Origin: an uncultured Prolixibacteraceae bacterium
GTDB lineage: Bacteria > Bacteroidota > Bacteroidia > Bacteroidales > Prolixibacteraceae
Direction: 5' to 3'
Length of the DNA stretch: 64,000 nt
Assembly (NCBI GenBank): GCA_937915865.1
Contig: CALGIG010000034.1
Location: 119,101 to 183,100, forward strand
Below, one piece after another: positions 27,174-36,709 of the stretch; the stretch's first letter is position 1; each line of letters starts with the position of its first letter. The notes under the pieces are model-generated. The model made no database searches, was not told where the DNA came from, and worked only from the letters and a program-made list of their open reading frames with translations. A program made the translations under genes and the position numbers.

Positions 27174-28526
27174 TTAAACGACGCCTTGTGCGATCATGGC
27201 GTCGGCAACTTTTATAAATCCGCCGATGTTGGCGCCTTTCACGTAGTTGATGAAACCATCTTTTTCGGTTCCGTATTTTACGCAGGTTTGGTGGATATTG
27301 ATCATGATCTGGTGCAATTTGGCATCAACTTCTTCACGTGTCCATGGCAGGCGCATCGAGTTTTGTGTCATTTCCAGGCCCGAAGTGGCTACACCACCAG
27401 CATTGGCGGCTTTCCCAGGGCCATAGAGGATTTTGGCTTTCAGGTAAACTTCAATGGCATCAGGAGTTGATGGCATATTGGCGCCTTCTGAAACTACGAA
27501 GCACCCGTTTTTAATCAGTTCGCGGGCATCGTCTTCGTTCACTTCGTTTTGGGTTGCCGATGGGAAAGCACAGTCACACTTCACACCCCACGGTGTTTTC
27601 CCGGCGATGTATTCACATCCAAATTTGTCGGCATATTCTGAGATACGGCCTCGACGGATGTTCTTCAATTCCATTACCCAGGCCAGTTTTTCGGTGTCGA
27701 TACCAGCCGGATCGTAGATGTAACCTGATGAATCGGACAATGTAACGGCTTTTGCACCCAACTGAATCAGTTTTTCAACGGTATATTGGGCCACATTACC
27801 TGAACCTGAAACTGTACAAACTTTGCCTTTCAAACTGTCACCGCGGGTTGCAAGCATCTCTTGTGCAAAATATACCGAACCGTAACCAGTTGCTTCAGGA
27901 CGGATCAAACTACCACCCCATTCGAGCGCTTTACCAGTTAATACACCAACAAATTCGTTCCTGAGTTTCTTGTATTGTCCGAACATGTAACCTATTTCGC
28001 GGCCACCAGTACCGATGTCACCGGCAGGAACGTCGGTGTCGGCGCCAATGTGTTTGCTCAGTTCGGTCATGAAAGCCTGGCAAAAACGCATCACTTCGTT
28101 GTCCGATTTTCCTTTCGGATCGAAATCGGAACCACCTTTGGCGCCGCCCATTGGCAAGGTGGTCAAACTGTTTTTGAGTACTTGTTCGAAGGCAAGAAAT
28201 TTTAGGATTCCAAGATTTACTGTTGGGTGTAAACGAATGCCGCCCTTGTACGGACCAATAGCACTACTCATCTGGATACGGTAACCCCGGTTGATCTGGA
28301 TTTCGCCATTATCGTCAACCCAAGCTACGCGGAACATGATTACACGTTCTGGTTCGGCCATGCGTTCCAAAATTTTTGCTTCTTTATATTTGGGGTTGGC
28401 ATCGATGAAAGGCATCAGCGATTCAACTACTTCTTTCACTGCCTGGTGAAATTCGGATTCTCCCGGGTTTTTGGCAATCACTTTTGCCATGAACTCGTTT
28501 ACTTTTACGTTTAAAATGTCAGCCAT
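27174..28526 (-). CDS. gdhA: NADP-type glutamate dehydrogenase
   Basis: Hexameric GDH reversibly aminates 2-oxoglutarate to glutamate and is a main ammonia-assimilation enzyme in Bacteroidota. At 450 residues it is the normal small-subunit form. PMGGAKGGSDFDPKG holds the catalytic lysine region, DVPAGDIGTGGREIGYM the substrate pocket, and VSGSGNVAQY the dinucleotide-binding loop. NADP over NAD preference is inferred from overall similarity to the E. coli GdhA type. It has its own terminator. Confidence 0.95.
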   Translation of the reverse strand: MADILNVKVNEFMAKVIAKNPGESEFHQAVKEVVESLMPFIDANPKYKEAKILERMAEPERVIMFRVAWVDDNGEIQINRGYRIQMSSAIGPYKGGIRLHPTVNLGILKFLAFEQVLKNSLTTLPMGGAKGGSDFDPKGKSDNEVMRFCQAFMTELSKHIGADTDVPAGDIGTGGREIGYMFGQYKKLRNEFVGVLTGKALEWGGSLIRPEATGYGSVYFAQEMLATRGDSLKGKVCTVSGSGNVAQYTVEKLIQLGAKAVTLSDSSGYIYDPAGIDTEKLAWVMELKNIRRGRISEYADKFGCEYIAGKTPWGVKCDCAFPSATQNEVNEDDARELIKNGCFVVSEGANMPSTPDAIEVYLKAKILYGPGKAANAGGVATSGLEMTQNSMRLPWTREEVDAKLHQIMINIHQTCVKYGTEKDGFINYVKGANIGGFIKVADAMIAQGVV

Positions 28527-28808
28527 GATTTTAATGTTTTATAGGTTGAATGAATTTTTTCAATTTCGGGAGCGAAAATAAAGGAGGATCAGGTCAGTAC
28601 AATATAAGCGACTTGTAATTACGTGTTTCACGTAAGGGAGGACAGTGTTCAGTCGCAGTCTCAGTTGGCAGTATTCAGTTTCAGTTGTCGCTTATAGCGC
28701 GAGGGTAAGCCCTGAGGGCGGAAGATAACAGGTTGGGGCAAGTGAGTCGCGAAGGTTGCCTTGTGTGGAATTTATGTCCTATTATGGCTTTATTTTCAAA
28801 TAAATACG
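28527..28808. other. Intergenic gap with degenerate CAGT-rich sequence
   Basis: About 280 bp upstream of gdhA and of the divergent ATPase gene. A stretch at roughly 28647-28690 has repeated CAGT-containing units (CAGTCTCAGT, GGCAGTATTCAGTTTCAGT). No gene or known RNA motif was recognised. The gdhA promoter must lie in it, but no clean TAnnTTTG box was found. Confidence 0.4.
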
Positions 28809-28857
28809 TTAATTTTGGACAAATTTAAGATTAAATTTTAAATTTGTCCAAAATTAA
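28809..28857. promoter_or_regulatory. 20-bp perfect palindrome before the ATPase gene
   Basis: The 20-bp arm 28809-28828 is exactly reverse-complementary to 28838-28857, with a 9-bp centre. The core of each arm is TTTTGGACAAA. The repeat ends 5 bp before the ATG at 28863. It could be an operator for a dimeric regulator, a cruciform, or an mRNA hairpin limiting ribosome access. Confidence 0.7.
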
Positions 28858-28862
28858 GCATC

Positions 28863-30032
28863 ATGATAGAAAGAGCATTGAAAATCAAGTTGCTGGAATT
28901 GATTCAAAAATATCCGATAGTAACACTGACAGGCTCCAGGCAATCGGGAAAATCAACTTTGCTTAAATCCTTATTTGCAGATTATCAATACGTTTCGCTC
29001 GAAGACCCAGACACCCGTTCATTTGCACAGAACGATCCCCGCGGTTTTATAAATACTTATCCCGATAAAACAATCATAGATGAGGCACAACGGGTTCCGG
29101 ATTTATTTTCATACATACAAACACACACCGATAGCCAGGGGAAAGAGGGAATGTATTTACTCGCCGGATCCCATAACTTTTTACTGATGCAATCGGTAAC
29201 TCAATCGTTGGCCGGACGAACAGCTGTCTTGAAACTACTTCCATTTTCTCATTCAGAAATGGCGACTGGGATGGTTTTACCGGGCAGCATAAACGAGGAA
29301 ATTTTTACCGGCGCTTATCCCCGCATTTACGATAAAAATATTCCGCCGGAAGATTTTTATCCTTACTACTTGCAAACGTATGTTGAACGGGATGTAAGGA
29401 TGCTTAAAAATATTGGCGATCTGAGTAATTTCATCCGTTTCATAAAGCTATGCGCCGGAAGGATTGGGCAACTCCTCAATTTAAGCTCGCTGGCCAACGA
29501 TTGTGGAATATCGGTGCCTACCGTATCAGAGTGGATTTCGCTGCTGGAAGCCAGTTATATTGTATATTTATTAAAACCCGATCATGCCAATTATTCGAAG
29601 CGTCTCGTCAAGTCGCCAAAGCTTTATTTTTATGATACCGGATTGGCCTGTTCATTGCTTGAGATAAAAAGTTCAGACCAATTAAATGCCCACTATTTAC
29701 GGGGAAATCTTTTCGAAAACCTGGTAATCAATGAGTTTGTTAAATCATTGCTTCACAGGGGCGAAGATCCGCAAATCAGTTTCTGGCGCGATAAAATAGG
29801 GAATGAAATTGACTTGATTTACAGGGCTGGAACCCGGGAATTTGCATTCGAGATTAAATCAGGACAGACATTTTCTGCCGATTATTTTAAAGGAATTAAT
29901 TACTGGCGGAAGTATTCTAATGCCGACCCTGGAAATTGCTTTGTGGTGTACACAGGCGAAAGATCGTTGAACACATCGGGCGGGCAGGTTTTTGCCTGGA
30001 ACGAATTAATCATTCCGTCTATATCTCAATAA
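28863..30032 (+). CDS. AAA ATPase with DUF4143 domain
   Basis: A 389-residue ATPase of the ATP-binding protein/DUF4143 family common in Bacteroidota and archaea. Walker A is GSRQSGKST (about 24-32), Walker B is TIIDEAQ (about 71-77), a helical/winged part follows (LSSLANDCGISVPTVSEW), and the C-terminal DUF4143 region has a PD-(D/E)XK-like core (NEIDLIYRAGTREFAFEIKS). The biological role of the family is not known. It is preceded by an unusual 20-bp palindrome and its end overlaps the convergent response regulator gene by 14 bp. Confidence 0.9.
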   Translation: MIERALKIKLLELIQKYPIVTLTGSRQSGKSTLLKSLFADYQYVSLEDPDTRSFAQNDPRGFINTYPDKTIIDEAQRVPDLFSYIQTHTDSQGKEGMYLLAGSHNFLLMQSVTQSLAGRTAVLKLLPFSHSEMATGMVLPGSINEEIFTGAYPRIYDKNIPPEDFYPYYLQTYVERDVRMLKNIGDLSNFIRFIKLCAGRIGQLLNLSSLANDCGISVPTVSEWISLLEASYIVYLLKPDHANYSKRLVKSPKLYFYDTGLACSLLEIKSSDQLNAHYLRGNLFENLVINEFVKSLLHRGEDPQISFWRDKIGNEIDLIYRAGTREFAFEIKSGQTFSADYFKGINYWRKYSNADPGNCFVVYTGERSLNTSGGQVFAWNELIIPSISQ

Positions 30033-30672
30033 TATTGTTTTTGATGGCAAATTTCACCATGTCAACCGTACTTTTCAGGTTGAGTTTCTGCATGATATGG
30101 TTTTTATGCGACTCAACGGTTCGAACACTGATGAAAAATTTGTCGGCAATTTCCTGGTTGGTATAGTTTTCTCCCCACAGTTTCAGTATTTCAATCTGGC
30201 GTGAACTCAGGCTTTCCAGATTGGTATTTTGGCTCAGATCGTCGCTTTTCAGGCTCGAAATGTAGCGGTTCAGCAAGAGGTGAGTTATTGATTGGCTATA
30301 ATAATCGTGTCCGTTTCGCAGCGTGTAAATGGCTTCCATCAGGCTGTTCCGGTCCGAGTCTTTTCCCAGAAATCCTTTTGCTCCGGCCTTGATGGTTTTT
30401 AGTACAATTTCTTCGCTATCGATTACCGATATGATCAGTATCTTTATTTTTGGGTTGGAGATGGTCAACTGAACGATTAAATTGATATTACGTACCGAAA
30501 TATCGTGCATATTCAGCAAAAGTACATGAACTTGCATAGCTTTTAGCTTTTCAATAAGTGTGGTCCGGTCGTCGCAGCTAAATACTATCCTGAAATCGGA
30601 GATACCCGATAGTAATCCTGAAAGACCCTCCAGACCTAGTTTGTGCTCGTCGAAAATGGCAATATCAATCAT
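30019..30672 (-). CDS. NarL/LuxR-type response regulator with non-canonical receiver
   Basis: 217 residues: a receiver-like domain (1-125) and a LuxR-type HTH (about 150-217, LSSRQIEILKLWGENYTNQE). The acidic pair D8-E9 and K104 are kept, but the phospho-acceptor position in VLLLNMHD is Asn54 in place of Asp. Normal phosphorylation is therefore unlikely; it may be constitutively active or respond to a ligand or protein partner. It starts 4 bp after the 1536-aa sensor-like gene, so the two are co-transcribed and probably act together. Confidence 0.88.
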   Translation of the reverse strand: MIDIAIFDEHKLGLEGLSGLLSGISDFRIVFSCDDRTTLIEKLKAMQVHVLLLNMHDISVRNINLIVQLTISNPKIKILIISVIDSEEIVLKTIKAGAKGFLGKDSDRNSLMEAIYTLRNGHDYYSQSITHLLLNRYISSLKSDDLSQNTNLESLSSRQIEILKLWGENYTNQEIADKFFISVRTVESHKNHIMQKLNLKSTVDMVKFAIKNNIIEI

Positions 30673-30676
30673 TTTA

Positions 30677-33600
30677 TCAATATGTTATAGCAGATGTTTT
30701 GTGCCGTCCGTCCATCAAAACCGTCAATGGTTTTTCGAACCTGATGTGGCGATAAAATTCAGTTTCGTTAATCGCTTTTTGCTGATTTAACACATCCCAG
30801 CGTACAAAATCGGTAGGAGAAGTGTGCAATACCGAGAAATAGCCAATGTTCATTGATGTTACGTTGTGAAAGAAGTGAGAGCCAAGCGACGAATCAAGTG
30901 GAAAATTCTCAAGGCTCACCTCTACAATGATTTTGGCGTTCGAAATTTGTGACCAGTTTACCGGAATGCCTACAAAGCGGTCGCGGCTTCCCCAACGTCC
31001 TGGGCCAATCAGGATGTATTGACGGTTGCATTTTTTCATCAGGTTATTTAGTTTCTCAATTTCGTTTGCCATTTCAATAGTTTTCAGCTTACTGAAACGT
31101 ATGGGATCGACATAAATAATATCGTGAATATCTTTAATTTCTCCGTTTCCAAGGCTCGACCTGGTATATAAAACCATTTGCGATTTATTTAAATGGTCGA
31201 TGTTCGTATTTTGTACAATTTGGTTGCCAATCAGAGGTTTTATTTGTAACAGGTAGAAGGTTGGCAAACCATTTTCTTTCGGTTCAAGATCGACTGCATA
31301 TTCAATTTCGACAGGCGACCCAAAAGCTTCCTTTATTGTATTTAGCAAAATACTTATTGTTTCAGCCAGTGGAATGTGGTTGTATTGCAGTATGTTGGCA
31401 AAGTTGATGATGCGTGGGCCATACGATGAAAGTCCTGCTTCAATACGGTCGTTGTTGGGATTATAAACTGATGCGCAGTGCGTAAGCGTTCCGTGTTTTT
31501 CGGCCTCGCTGATATTGAGAAGTTTAAGAGCTGCAAGTTCTCCATTTTCCAGGAAATCGATATCTTTTTCGCTACAATCCAAGGCATAAAACTGAACTTG
31601 CGAATTGCTGAGTAAATCCTTGATACTATGAATGGAGACTTTGGGATATTTGGGTGAAAAACGGTACGATTTCCAGCCATCGACTACATAAGTTCCCAAG
31701 CCCACTGCAGCCACTGCAAAGCCTTCTTCGGGTTTCATGTTGGCAACGGGATAATAGTTGTATGATTGTGCAACGCCGCTGATATGCGGATAGTAATAGT
31801 CATCATATTTATTCCCAACTAATTCCTGAATAACCACAGCCATCTTTTCTTCGTCAACCTTATGATGAATAATGGAGAAATAGTTTCGGGCTTTTTCTGA
31901 GAAAGTTGATGCGTAAACCAGTTTAATAGCCGTAGAAATACGTTCGAGTATCAGTTTCTTGTTGGTCGGATGGTTAGGAATAATGTAAGTATCGAATACT
32001 CCCGCAAATGGCTGTGTGATTGAATCTTCCGATGAGCTCGAAGATCTGACGGCTACTGGCTTATCGATTTGTGAAACAAATACTTTCAGCTTTTTCAGAA
32101 GCGAAATTGAAAGGTGAGCTTCAACAAAATGCCTTCGTAATTCGGCATACGAAGTGTTGGGATCGACAATTTTTTCAAGCAATTTATTTTTTGCAATGAA
32201 ATGCTGAAACTCGTTCGATCCGATGATAACGGTGATAGGCGCCAGTATATTGATCCTGTTGGTCAGTGATGGAAATTCGATGTTATAAATCAGGGTGTTG
32301 ATAAATGCGAGACCACGGCCTTTGCCGCCCAGTGAACCTCCTGAAAACGACACGATGTTTTTCTCGTCAAGAATTGAGGTCTCGTCAAAGCTCAGGATTT
32401 TACCTTTTTTCTTTTCTTCACGATAGTGTTTTATGCTGTCGAGAAAGAATTGCCTGGCCTCTGCAATGCTTTTGAATGTATTGACCGATAATGGGTTCAA
32501 CATTTTAGCAAGTTGAATTTCGCCGCGAGACATCAGCCATAGTGAAAGTTGGTTTTCGGAAGCGTGCAGGTGGAGCGACTCATCAGGAACCTCCCGCAAC
32601 AGGTTCTCGAATTCGCGCAGCGATTTGGCTACGCCTATTTTATTGCCTTCGCGATCACGAAATATAAAATGCCCGAATCCAAGATAACTGATAATGAAGT
32701 GCCGAAGATCGTTCAAAAGGGTTTCAGAGTTTTTATTGATGAATCCGACCTCAAGTTCCTGAGCTATTTGTTGGTTGTGGTTCTCGGAAGACTGAAGAAT
32801 GATTGGAATTTTTGAAATATGTGATTTGACGTATTTTATGAAATTTACCCCGGCATGTTTATCGGGTTTACCTCCCCGGTCGAATTCCATATCCGAAATA
32901 ACGCACAGCATAAAATCCTTGTATTTATTGAATATGGCAATGGCCTCTTCGTAATTGCGGGCCAGCAGAATTTTGGGGCGCGAGCGCATTTTCGAAATTT
33001 TGTCAAGCTCATTTTTCTCTACTTCGGGTAACAACTGCTGCACCTGGCTAAATACAATATCGTATAAAAACTGAAGGTATTTCGAATAATAAAGTGGTGA
33101 ATCTTCAATTAGCAGAATTACCCTGACCAATCCTATTTTAGTGTCGTTTTCAACGTTTACTTTATCTTCTATTGATTTCACGATGGCAAACAAAATCAAT
33201 GAGTCGCCATTCCACACGAATAATTTGTCGACCGACCGAATGGTAGGCACCAGTTCTTCGAAATATTTTATGTCGCTTTTTTTGTTCAGGAGCAGATAGA
33301 TGGGCAGCGACTCGTTTTTAGCTCTGATTTGTTCGCTTAGATGCACCGGTGCTTCACGGTCCATTCCGGCCATGAGAATGACCAAATCGAAATTGGTTGT
33401 TTCGAGTAGTTCGAGCGCCTCTTCGGCCGATGAAACACCGGTTATCCTCGGTACCGAAAAGAGGCTGTACTGGTAGGTCGAGCCCATAAACCGTTCGAAG
33501 AATGAATCCTCGTTTTCGAGAGTAAATGCGTCATACAAAGTTGCGACAAAAAGTATGTGTTTTATTTTGTACTTCATCATATCGAGGTACACATACTTGT

Positions 33601-35287
33601 CGATTGATTGCTGGTTAAAGTAAAGCTGAAGTGGTTTTTTGCTGCTAACCATCGAATTACGAAAACTATCAGACGGCCGGATGGCTTGCTCTGGCACCCC
33701 TTTCCGATGAATGATTTCGCGTCCTTTATAGTTGTTGAGGTAACCGCTTATAAGTCTGGCAATGTTTACCAGCAGGTTACGTTCTTCTTCAAGAAATGGG
33801 CCTTCGTTCTCGTTCGGAAATCGTTTCAGGTAAAATATTTCGATTGTCCCTTTTTTATTGTCTATGGTTACAAAATGCTCAGATTGAACCCATTCAGTTT
33901 CTTCAAAATGCTGGCTGGTATAAACCTTTCCTTCAAATTTGATTCGACATACAGTGAATTTTGGATATTGCCAGGAACGGGGCAGGGTAGTACATATTTC
34001 AGAAAGTGTTTCATCTACCGTTTTTCCTTCTTCAATAATCCTCGATGTTTGGTTGATGGCACGCAGTTCTTTTAGTCGCTCGGTATTTTCGTGGTACAGT
34101 TTGTTGAACACGTCGCGGGTGGCTGAGCCGGCAATCAGGTTCGACAGGTTGACCAGCAAATTGCGCTCTTCTTTCAGGAATGGGCCTTCGTCTTCGGTGG
34201 GGAATTGCTTGAGGTAAAACACTTCGATCATACCTTTTTTCAGGCCCGGGGCCTCAAATTCCTGCTCTATTTTCCATTCGGTCTCGATGAAGTTGGCGCT
34301 TTTAAAGATGTTTTTGCCGTAAGTAATGCGAACTACAGTGAATTCGGGATATTGCCATGATTCAGGTAAAATAACGCAAATTTTTGGCAATGACTTTTCA
34401 AGTGGCTCTCCTGTCTGAAGTATTTCTGTTGTTCTGTTAATTCCACGCAGTTCTTTCAGTCGCTCTGTGTTTTTAATTAACAGTTCCCCCAAAGCTTTTT
34501 TAGAAACTGTTCCGGCAATTAGTTCTGCCAGGTTATCGATTAAGTGGCGCTCCTCAGCAAGAAAAGGCCCTTCTCCTGCTTCAGGAAATTCTTCCAGGTA
34601 ATATATCTCTATGGATCCTTTGACAGCATTTGGCATATCAAAAGATTGAGCGAGCTTCCATGTTGTTTCTTTATAATTTTTACTTGTAAACTGTTGGTCG
34701 CCATAACAAATGCGTGTAGCTGCGTGTGCCGGAAATTGCATGGCTTCGGGAAGGAACGTACAGATTTGCTGAAAAAGTTCATCAAGCGAACTGCTTTTTT
34801 TCAATATTTCGGTAGTCCGGTTTATGCCTTCCAACTCTTTTCGGCGTTCAGCAATGTCAAAAGTTAGTTTTCCAAGTTGTATTTTCGAGATTAGTCCAAT
34901 TAAAAGTGGAATTAGGGATTGTAGGGTTTTCTCTGCTTCGTCAATTAGTTTTCCTGAGAATGGCAGATTATTCAAGCCTGGTAAGAACAATTCGATTGTT
35001 CCTTTATGTTTGTCGGGTAATTCAAAATGATGTTTTACTTCGATGTCTGTTTCAATAAAGTTCTGATTTTGATATATTTTGTTATCGAAAGTTATTTGTA
35101 TTGATACATTACGTTGGGGTAAGCTGGCATCAGTTATAGTTTGACAAAGTTGCTGAATCGAATCTTCCAGGTTTTTAGCAGAAGCAGTAAGTTCAATAAT
35201 TTTAAAAATCAGATTCTCCAGGAAAAACAAATGTTGTTTTTGTTCTTTCTCATTCTTTTTTGATAGTCGATCTGTGTTTTTTGACAT
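30677..35287 (-). CDS. Multi-repeat sensor-like protein with PEP/pyruvate-binding ATP-grasp domain
   Basis: A 1536-residue cytoplasmic protein. Four tandem repeats of about 115 residues fill the first 530 or so, each of the form ERLKELRGINRTTEIL ... SWQYPEFTVVRI ... GPFLKEERNLLVNL; the first is the most divergent. Receiver-like segments follow (FDLVILMAGMD, then VILLIEDSPLYYSKYLQFLY and LCVISDMEFDRGG), and then a PPDK N-terminal ATP-grasp domain (SLGGKGRGLAFINTL, KPVAVRSSSSSEDS, FAGVFDTYI). The swivelling phosphohistidine domain and PEP-binding barrel of PEP synthase are absent, so it is not a PEP synthase. It is co-transcribed with the atypical response regulator. Confidence 0.8.
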   Translation of the reverse strand: MSKNTDRLSKKNEKEQKQHLFFLENLIFKIIELTASAKNLEDSIQQLCQTITDASLPQRNVSIQITFDNKIYQNQNFIETDIEVKHHFELPDKHKGTIELFLPGLNNLPFSGKLIDEAEKTLQSLIPLLIGLISKIQLGKLTFDIAERRKELEGINRTTEILKKSSSLDELFQQICTFLPEAMQFPAHAATRICYGDQQFTSKNYKETTWKLAQSFDMPNAVKGSIEIYYLEEFPEAGEGPFLAEERHLIDNLAELIAGTVSKKALGELLIKNTERLKELRGINRTTEILQTGEPLEKSLPKICVILPESWQYPEFTVVRITYGKNIFKSANFIETEWKIEQEFEAPGLKKGMIEVFYLKQFPTEDEGPFLKEERNLLVNLSNLIAGSATRDVFNKLYHENTERLKELRAINQTSRIIEEGKTVDETLSEICTTLPRSWQYPKFTVCRIKFEGKVYTSQHFEETEWVQSEHFVTIDNKKGTIEIFYLKRFPNENEGPFLEEERNLLVNIARLISGYLNNYKGREIIHRKGVPEQAIRPSDSFRNSMVSSKKPLQLYFNQQSIDKYVYLDMMKYKIKHILFVATLYDAFTLENEDSFFERFMGSTYQYSLFSVPRITGVSSAEEALELLETTNFDLVILMAGMDREAPVHLSEQIRAKNESLPIYLLLNKKSDIKYFEELVPTIRSVDKLFVWNGDSLILFAIVKSIEDKVNVENDTKIGLVRVILLIEDSPLYYSKYLQFLYDIVFSQVQQLLPEVEKNELDKISKMRSRPKILLARNYEEAIAIFNKYKDFMLCVISDMEFDRGGKPDKHAGVNFIKYVKSHISKIPIILQSSENHNQQIAQELEVGFINKNSETLLNDLRHFIISYLGFGHFIFRDREGNKIGVAKSLREFENLLREVPDESLHLHASENQLSLWLMSRGEIQLAKMLNPLSVNTFKSIAEARQFFLDSIKHYREEKKKGKILSFDETSILDEKNIVSFSGGSLGGKGRGLAFINTLIYNIEFPSLTNRINILAPITVIIGSNEFQHFIAKNKLLEKIVDPNTSYAELRRHFVEAHLSISLLKKLKVFVSQIDKPVAVRSSSSSEDSITQPFAGVFDTYIIPNHPTNKKLILERISTAIKLVYASTFSEKARNYFSIIHHKVDEEKMAVVIQELVGNKYDDYYYPHISGVAQSYNYYPVANMKPEEGFAVAAVGLGTYVVDGWKSYRFSPKYPKVSIHSIKDLLSNSQVQFYALDCSEKDIDFLENGELAALKLLNISEAEKHGTLTHCASVYNPNNDRIEAGLSSYGPRIINFANILQYNHIPLAETISILLNTIKEAFGSPVEIEYAVDLEPKENGLPTFYLLQIKPLIGNQIVQNTNIDHLNKSQMVLYTRSSLGNGEIKDIHDIIYVDPIRFSKLKTIEMANEIEKLNNLMKKCNRQYILIGPGRWGSRDRFVGIPVNWSQISNAKIIVEVSLENFPLDSSLGSHFFHNVTSMNIGYFSVLHTSPTDFVRWDVLNQQKAINETEFYRHIRFEKPLTVLMDGRHKTSAITY

Positions 35288-35441
35288 AATTTAGAGCTTG
35301 AGAACCTTCTTTTTTCACAAAATCAGTATTGTACAAAAATAAACCAGATTTTAACGAAAAAACACGAAATAAACCTGTCTAGTTTTCAATTTTTCCGACA
35401 ATGCTTTTTCCCGCTTTTATCACTAATTATCCAGATGTTGT

Positions 35442-36251
35442 TTATCTGTTTGTTTCTATTTTTTCAATACTCTTTATTTCTGATCTTTTGTTTTCAAATT
35501 TTTTGGCAACTTCTTCAAAATTAATGAAATGTGCATTGTAGTCGTGTCCGTCAATACAAATTGAGTGTGTTTTTTCGCATGTACTTACCTTGAAAATTCC
35601 ATGTTGCCCTTGTAGATTTTTTTCGTTCAGGAACAGCATTTGCTGGGCCGGAGTTCGTGTGGCTGTGCATAGTGTACTTGTTTCGCGAATTGTTCTTGTA
35701 TGGCCTATCCCGATTAATTGGTCATACTTTTGATATCTTAGGTTTTGTTCGAGCAAATGAGTTGTGCGGTTTTGGTTTTCGTTTGTTATAATCCAATTGT
35801 CAGTATATTTCCTGATTTCGGTTTCGAGTAGCGGATGTGTACCCTGATTTTGCATAAGCATACAGGTAATTTTATTCCCGCTGGCCCTAAGTGCCGATAT
35901 AACAGGTAAGAGCGGAGTTAAACAATCGTAATCGGCAACGCATAAAACATTTCCGAAATTTCCAATTCTGAAAGCCTGCCCTAATGGTCCTTCCAATTCG
36001 ATTAGGGTTCCTACCTCGATTTGATGTATGAAAATTTCAACCTCATCAGTAACGATGGGTACAAGAACTGTAAGTGTTTCCCTCCCGGTTTCATTTTTAA
36101 AAATTGGTAAAGTAATTGACTTTTTACCAGTTACTGAATGCAGAATAATGTATTCACCTGGATTGGTGAGTGGAAATTTGTCGGATGTTTTGATTTCCAG
36201 TTTGATAAGCCCATCAGATAGGGTCTTTTTTGCTATAATTTTAGTAATCAT
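35442..36251 (-). CDS. NfnA/PyrK-like FAD/NAD(P)-binding protein lacking Fe-S ligands
   Basis: 269 residues with the ferredoxin-NADP reductase fold seen in NfnA/SudB/PyrK subunits: a FAD-binding barrel (PGEYIILHS, SITLPIFKNE), and a nucleotide-binding half (GPLGQAFRIGNFGNVLCVAD). Family members end in a [2Fe-2S] segment of type GMCGGCRV...ACVDGPEF. Here the matching segment is GQHGIFKV...ICIDGHDY: two cysteines have become His and Phe, and only one remains. There is no partner GltD/DHOD-type gene next to it. Probably a flavoprotein without cluster, or decaying. Confidence 0.75.
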   Translation of the reverse strand: MITKIIAKKTLSDGLIKLEIKTSDKFPLTNPGEYIILHSVTGKKSITLPIFKNETGRETLTVLVPIVTDEVEIFIHQIEVGTLIELEGPLGQAFRIGNFGNVLCVADYDCLTPLLPVISALRASGNKITCMLMQNQGTHPLLETEIRKYTDNWIITNENQNRTTHLLEQNLRYQKYDQLIGIGHTRTIRETSTLCTATRTPAQQMLFLNEKNLQGQHGIFKVSTCEKTHSICIDGHDYNAHFINFEEVAKKFENKRSEIKSIEKIETNR

Positions 36252-36390
36252 CTTGTCAGGTTTAGAACAAAATGGGAAGATAGACCGATTCGTTGTGACA
36301 AGAAAAGCTATTGTGTGAATTCAGTATTTCCGCTACGTAAAAAACTGAAGAAAGAACTTCAGTTCGATTAAACAACTGTCGTGATTTTAT

Positions 36391-36420
36391 AAAAAAAGCC
36401 CCTCGGATTGAGGAGCTTTA
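36391..36420 (-). terminator. Terminator of the small membrane protein gene
   Basis: On the minus strand AAAGCTCCTC / GAGGGGCTTT forms a stem (one mismatch) followed by seven T, 20 bp after the stop of the 83-aa gene. Confidence 0.85.
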
Positions 36421-36440
36421 CTCGTACTTTGTGGTACAGG

Positions 36441-36692
36441 TTATTTTTTCTTTTTGCGAAGAACAGCAAATGCAATTGCGCCAACAACAACAACGCCTCC
36501 AATAATAGCATAAGTTGTTGTGTTCGATGATTTGGCAGGAGCTTCTTCTTCATAATATTTTGGTCCTTCACCGTCAATCGAGATGGTATCTTTGGGCTCT
36601 TCAGCAGCTTTCGCTGAATCCTGTTGTGCATAGGCTGACATTCCGCCGGCTAATAAAAGACTCAACAGAGTCGACATGATCATTTTTTTCAT
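36441..36692 (-). CDS. Small exported single-pass membrane protein
   Basis: 83 residues: signal peptide (MKKMIMSTLLSLLLAGGMSAYA), an acidic low-complexity linker (about 23-55, with KYYEEEAPAKSSN), one transmembrane helix (TTYAIIGGVVVVGAIAFAVL) and a KKKK cytoplasmic anchor. No family recognised. It has its own terminator and lies just downstream of the glycosyltransferase pair. Confidence 0.75.
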   Translation of the reverse strand: MKKMIMSTLLSLLLAGGMSAYAQQDSAKAAEEPKDTISIDGEGPKYYEEEAPAKSSNTTTYAIIGGVVVVGAIAFAVLRKKKK

Positions 36693-36709
36693 TTTTCTGA
36701 TTTTAAATG

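Noticed and set aside
30677..35287. PEP synthase or pyruvate phosphate dikinase
   Set aside because: Only the N-terminal ATP-grasp domain is present; the phosphohistidine swivel and the PEP/pyruvate barrel are absent.
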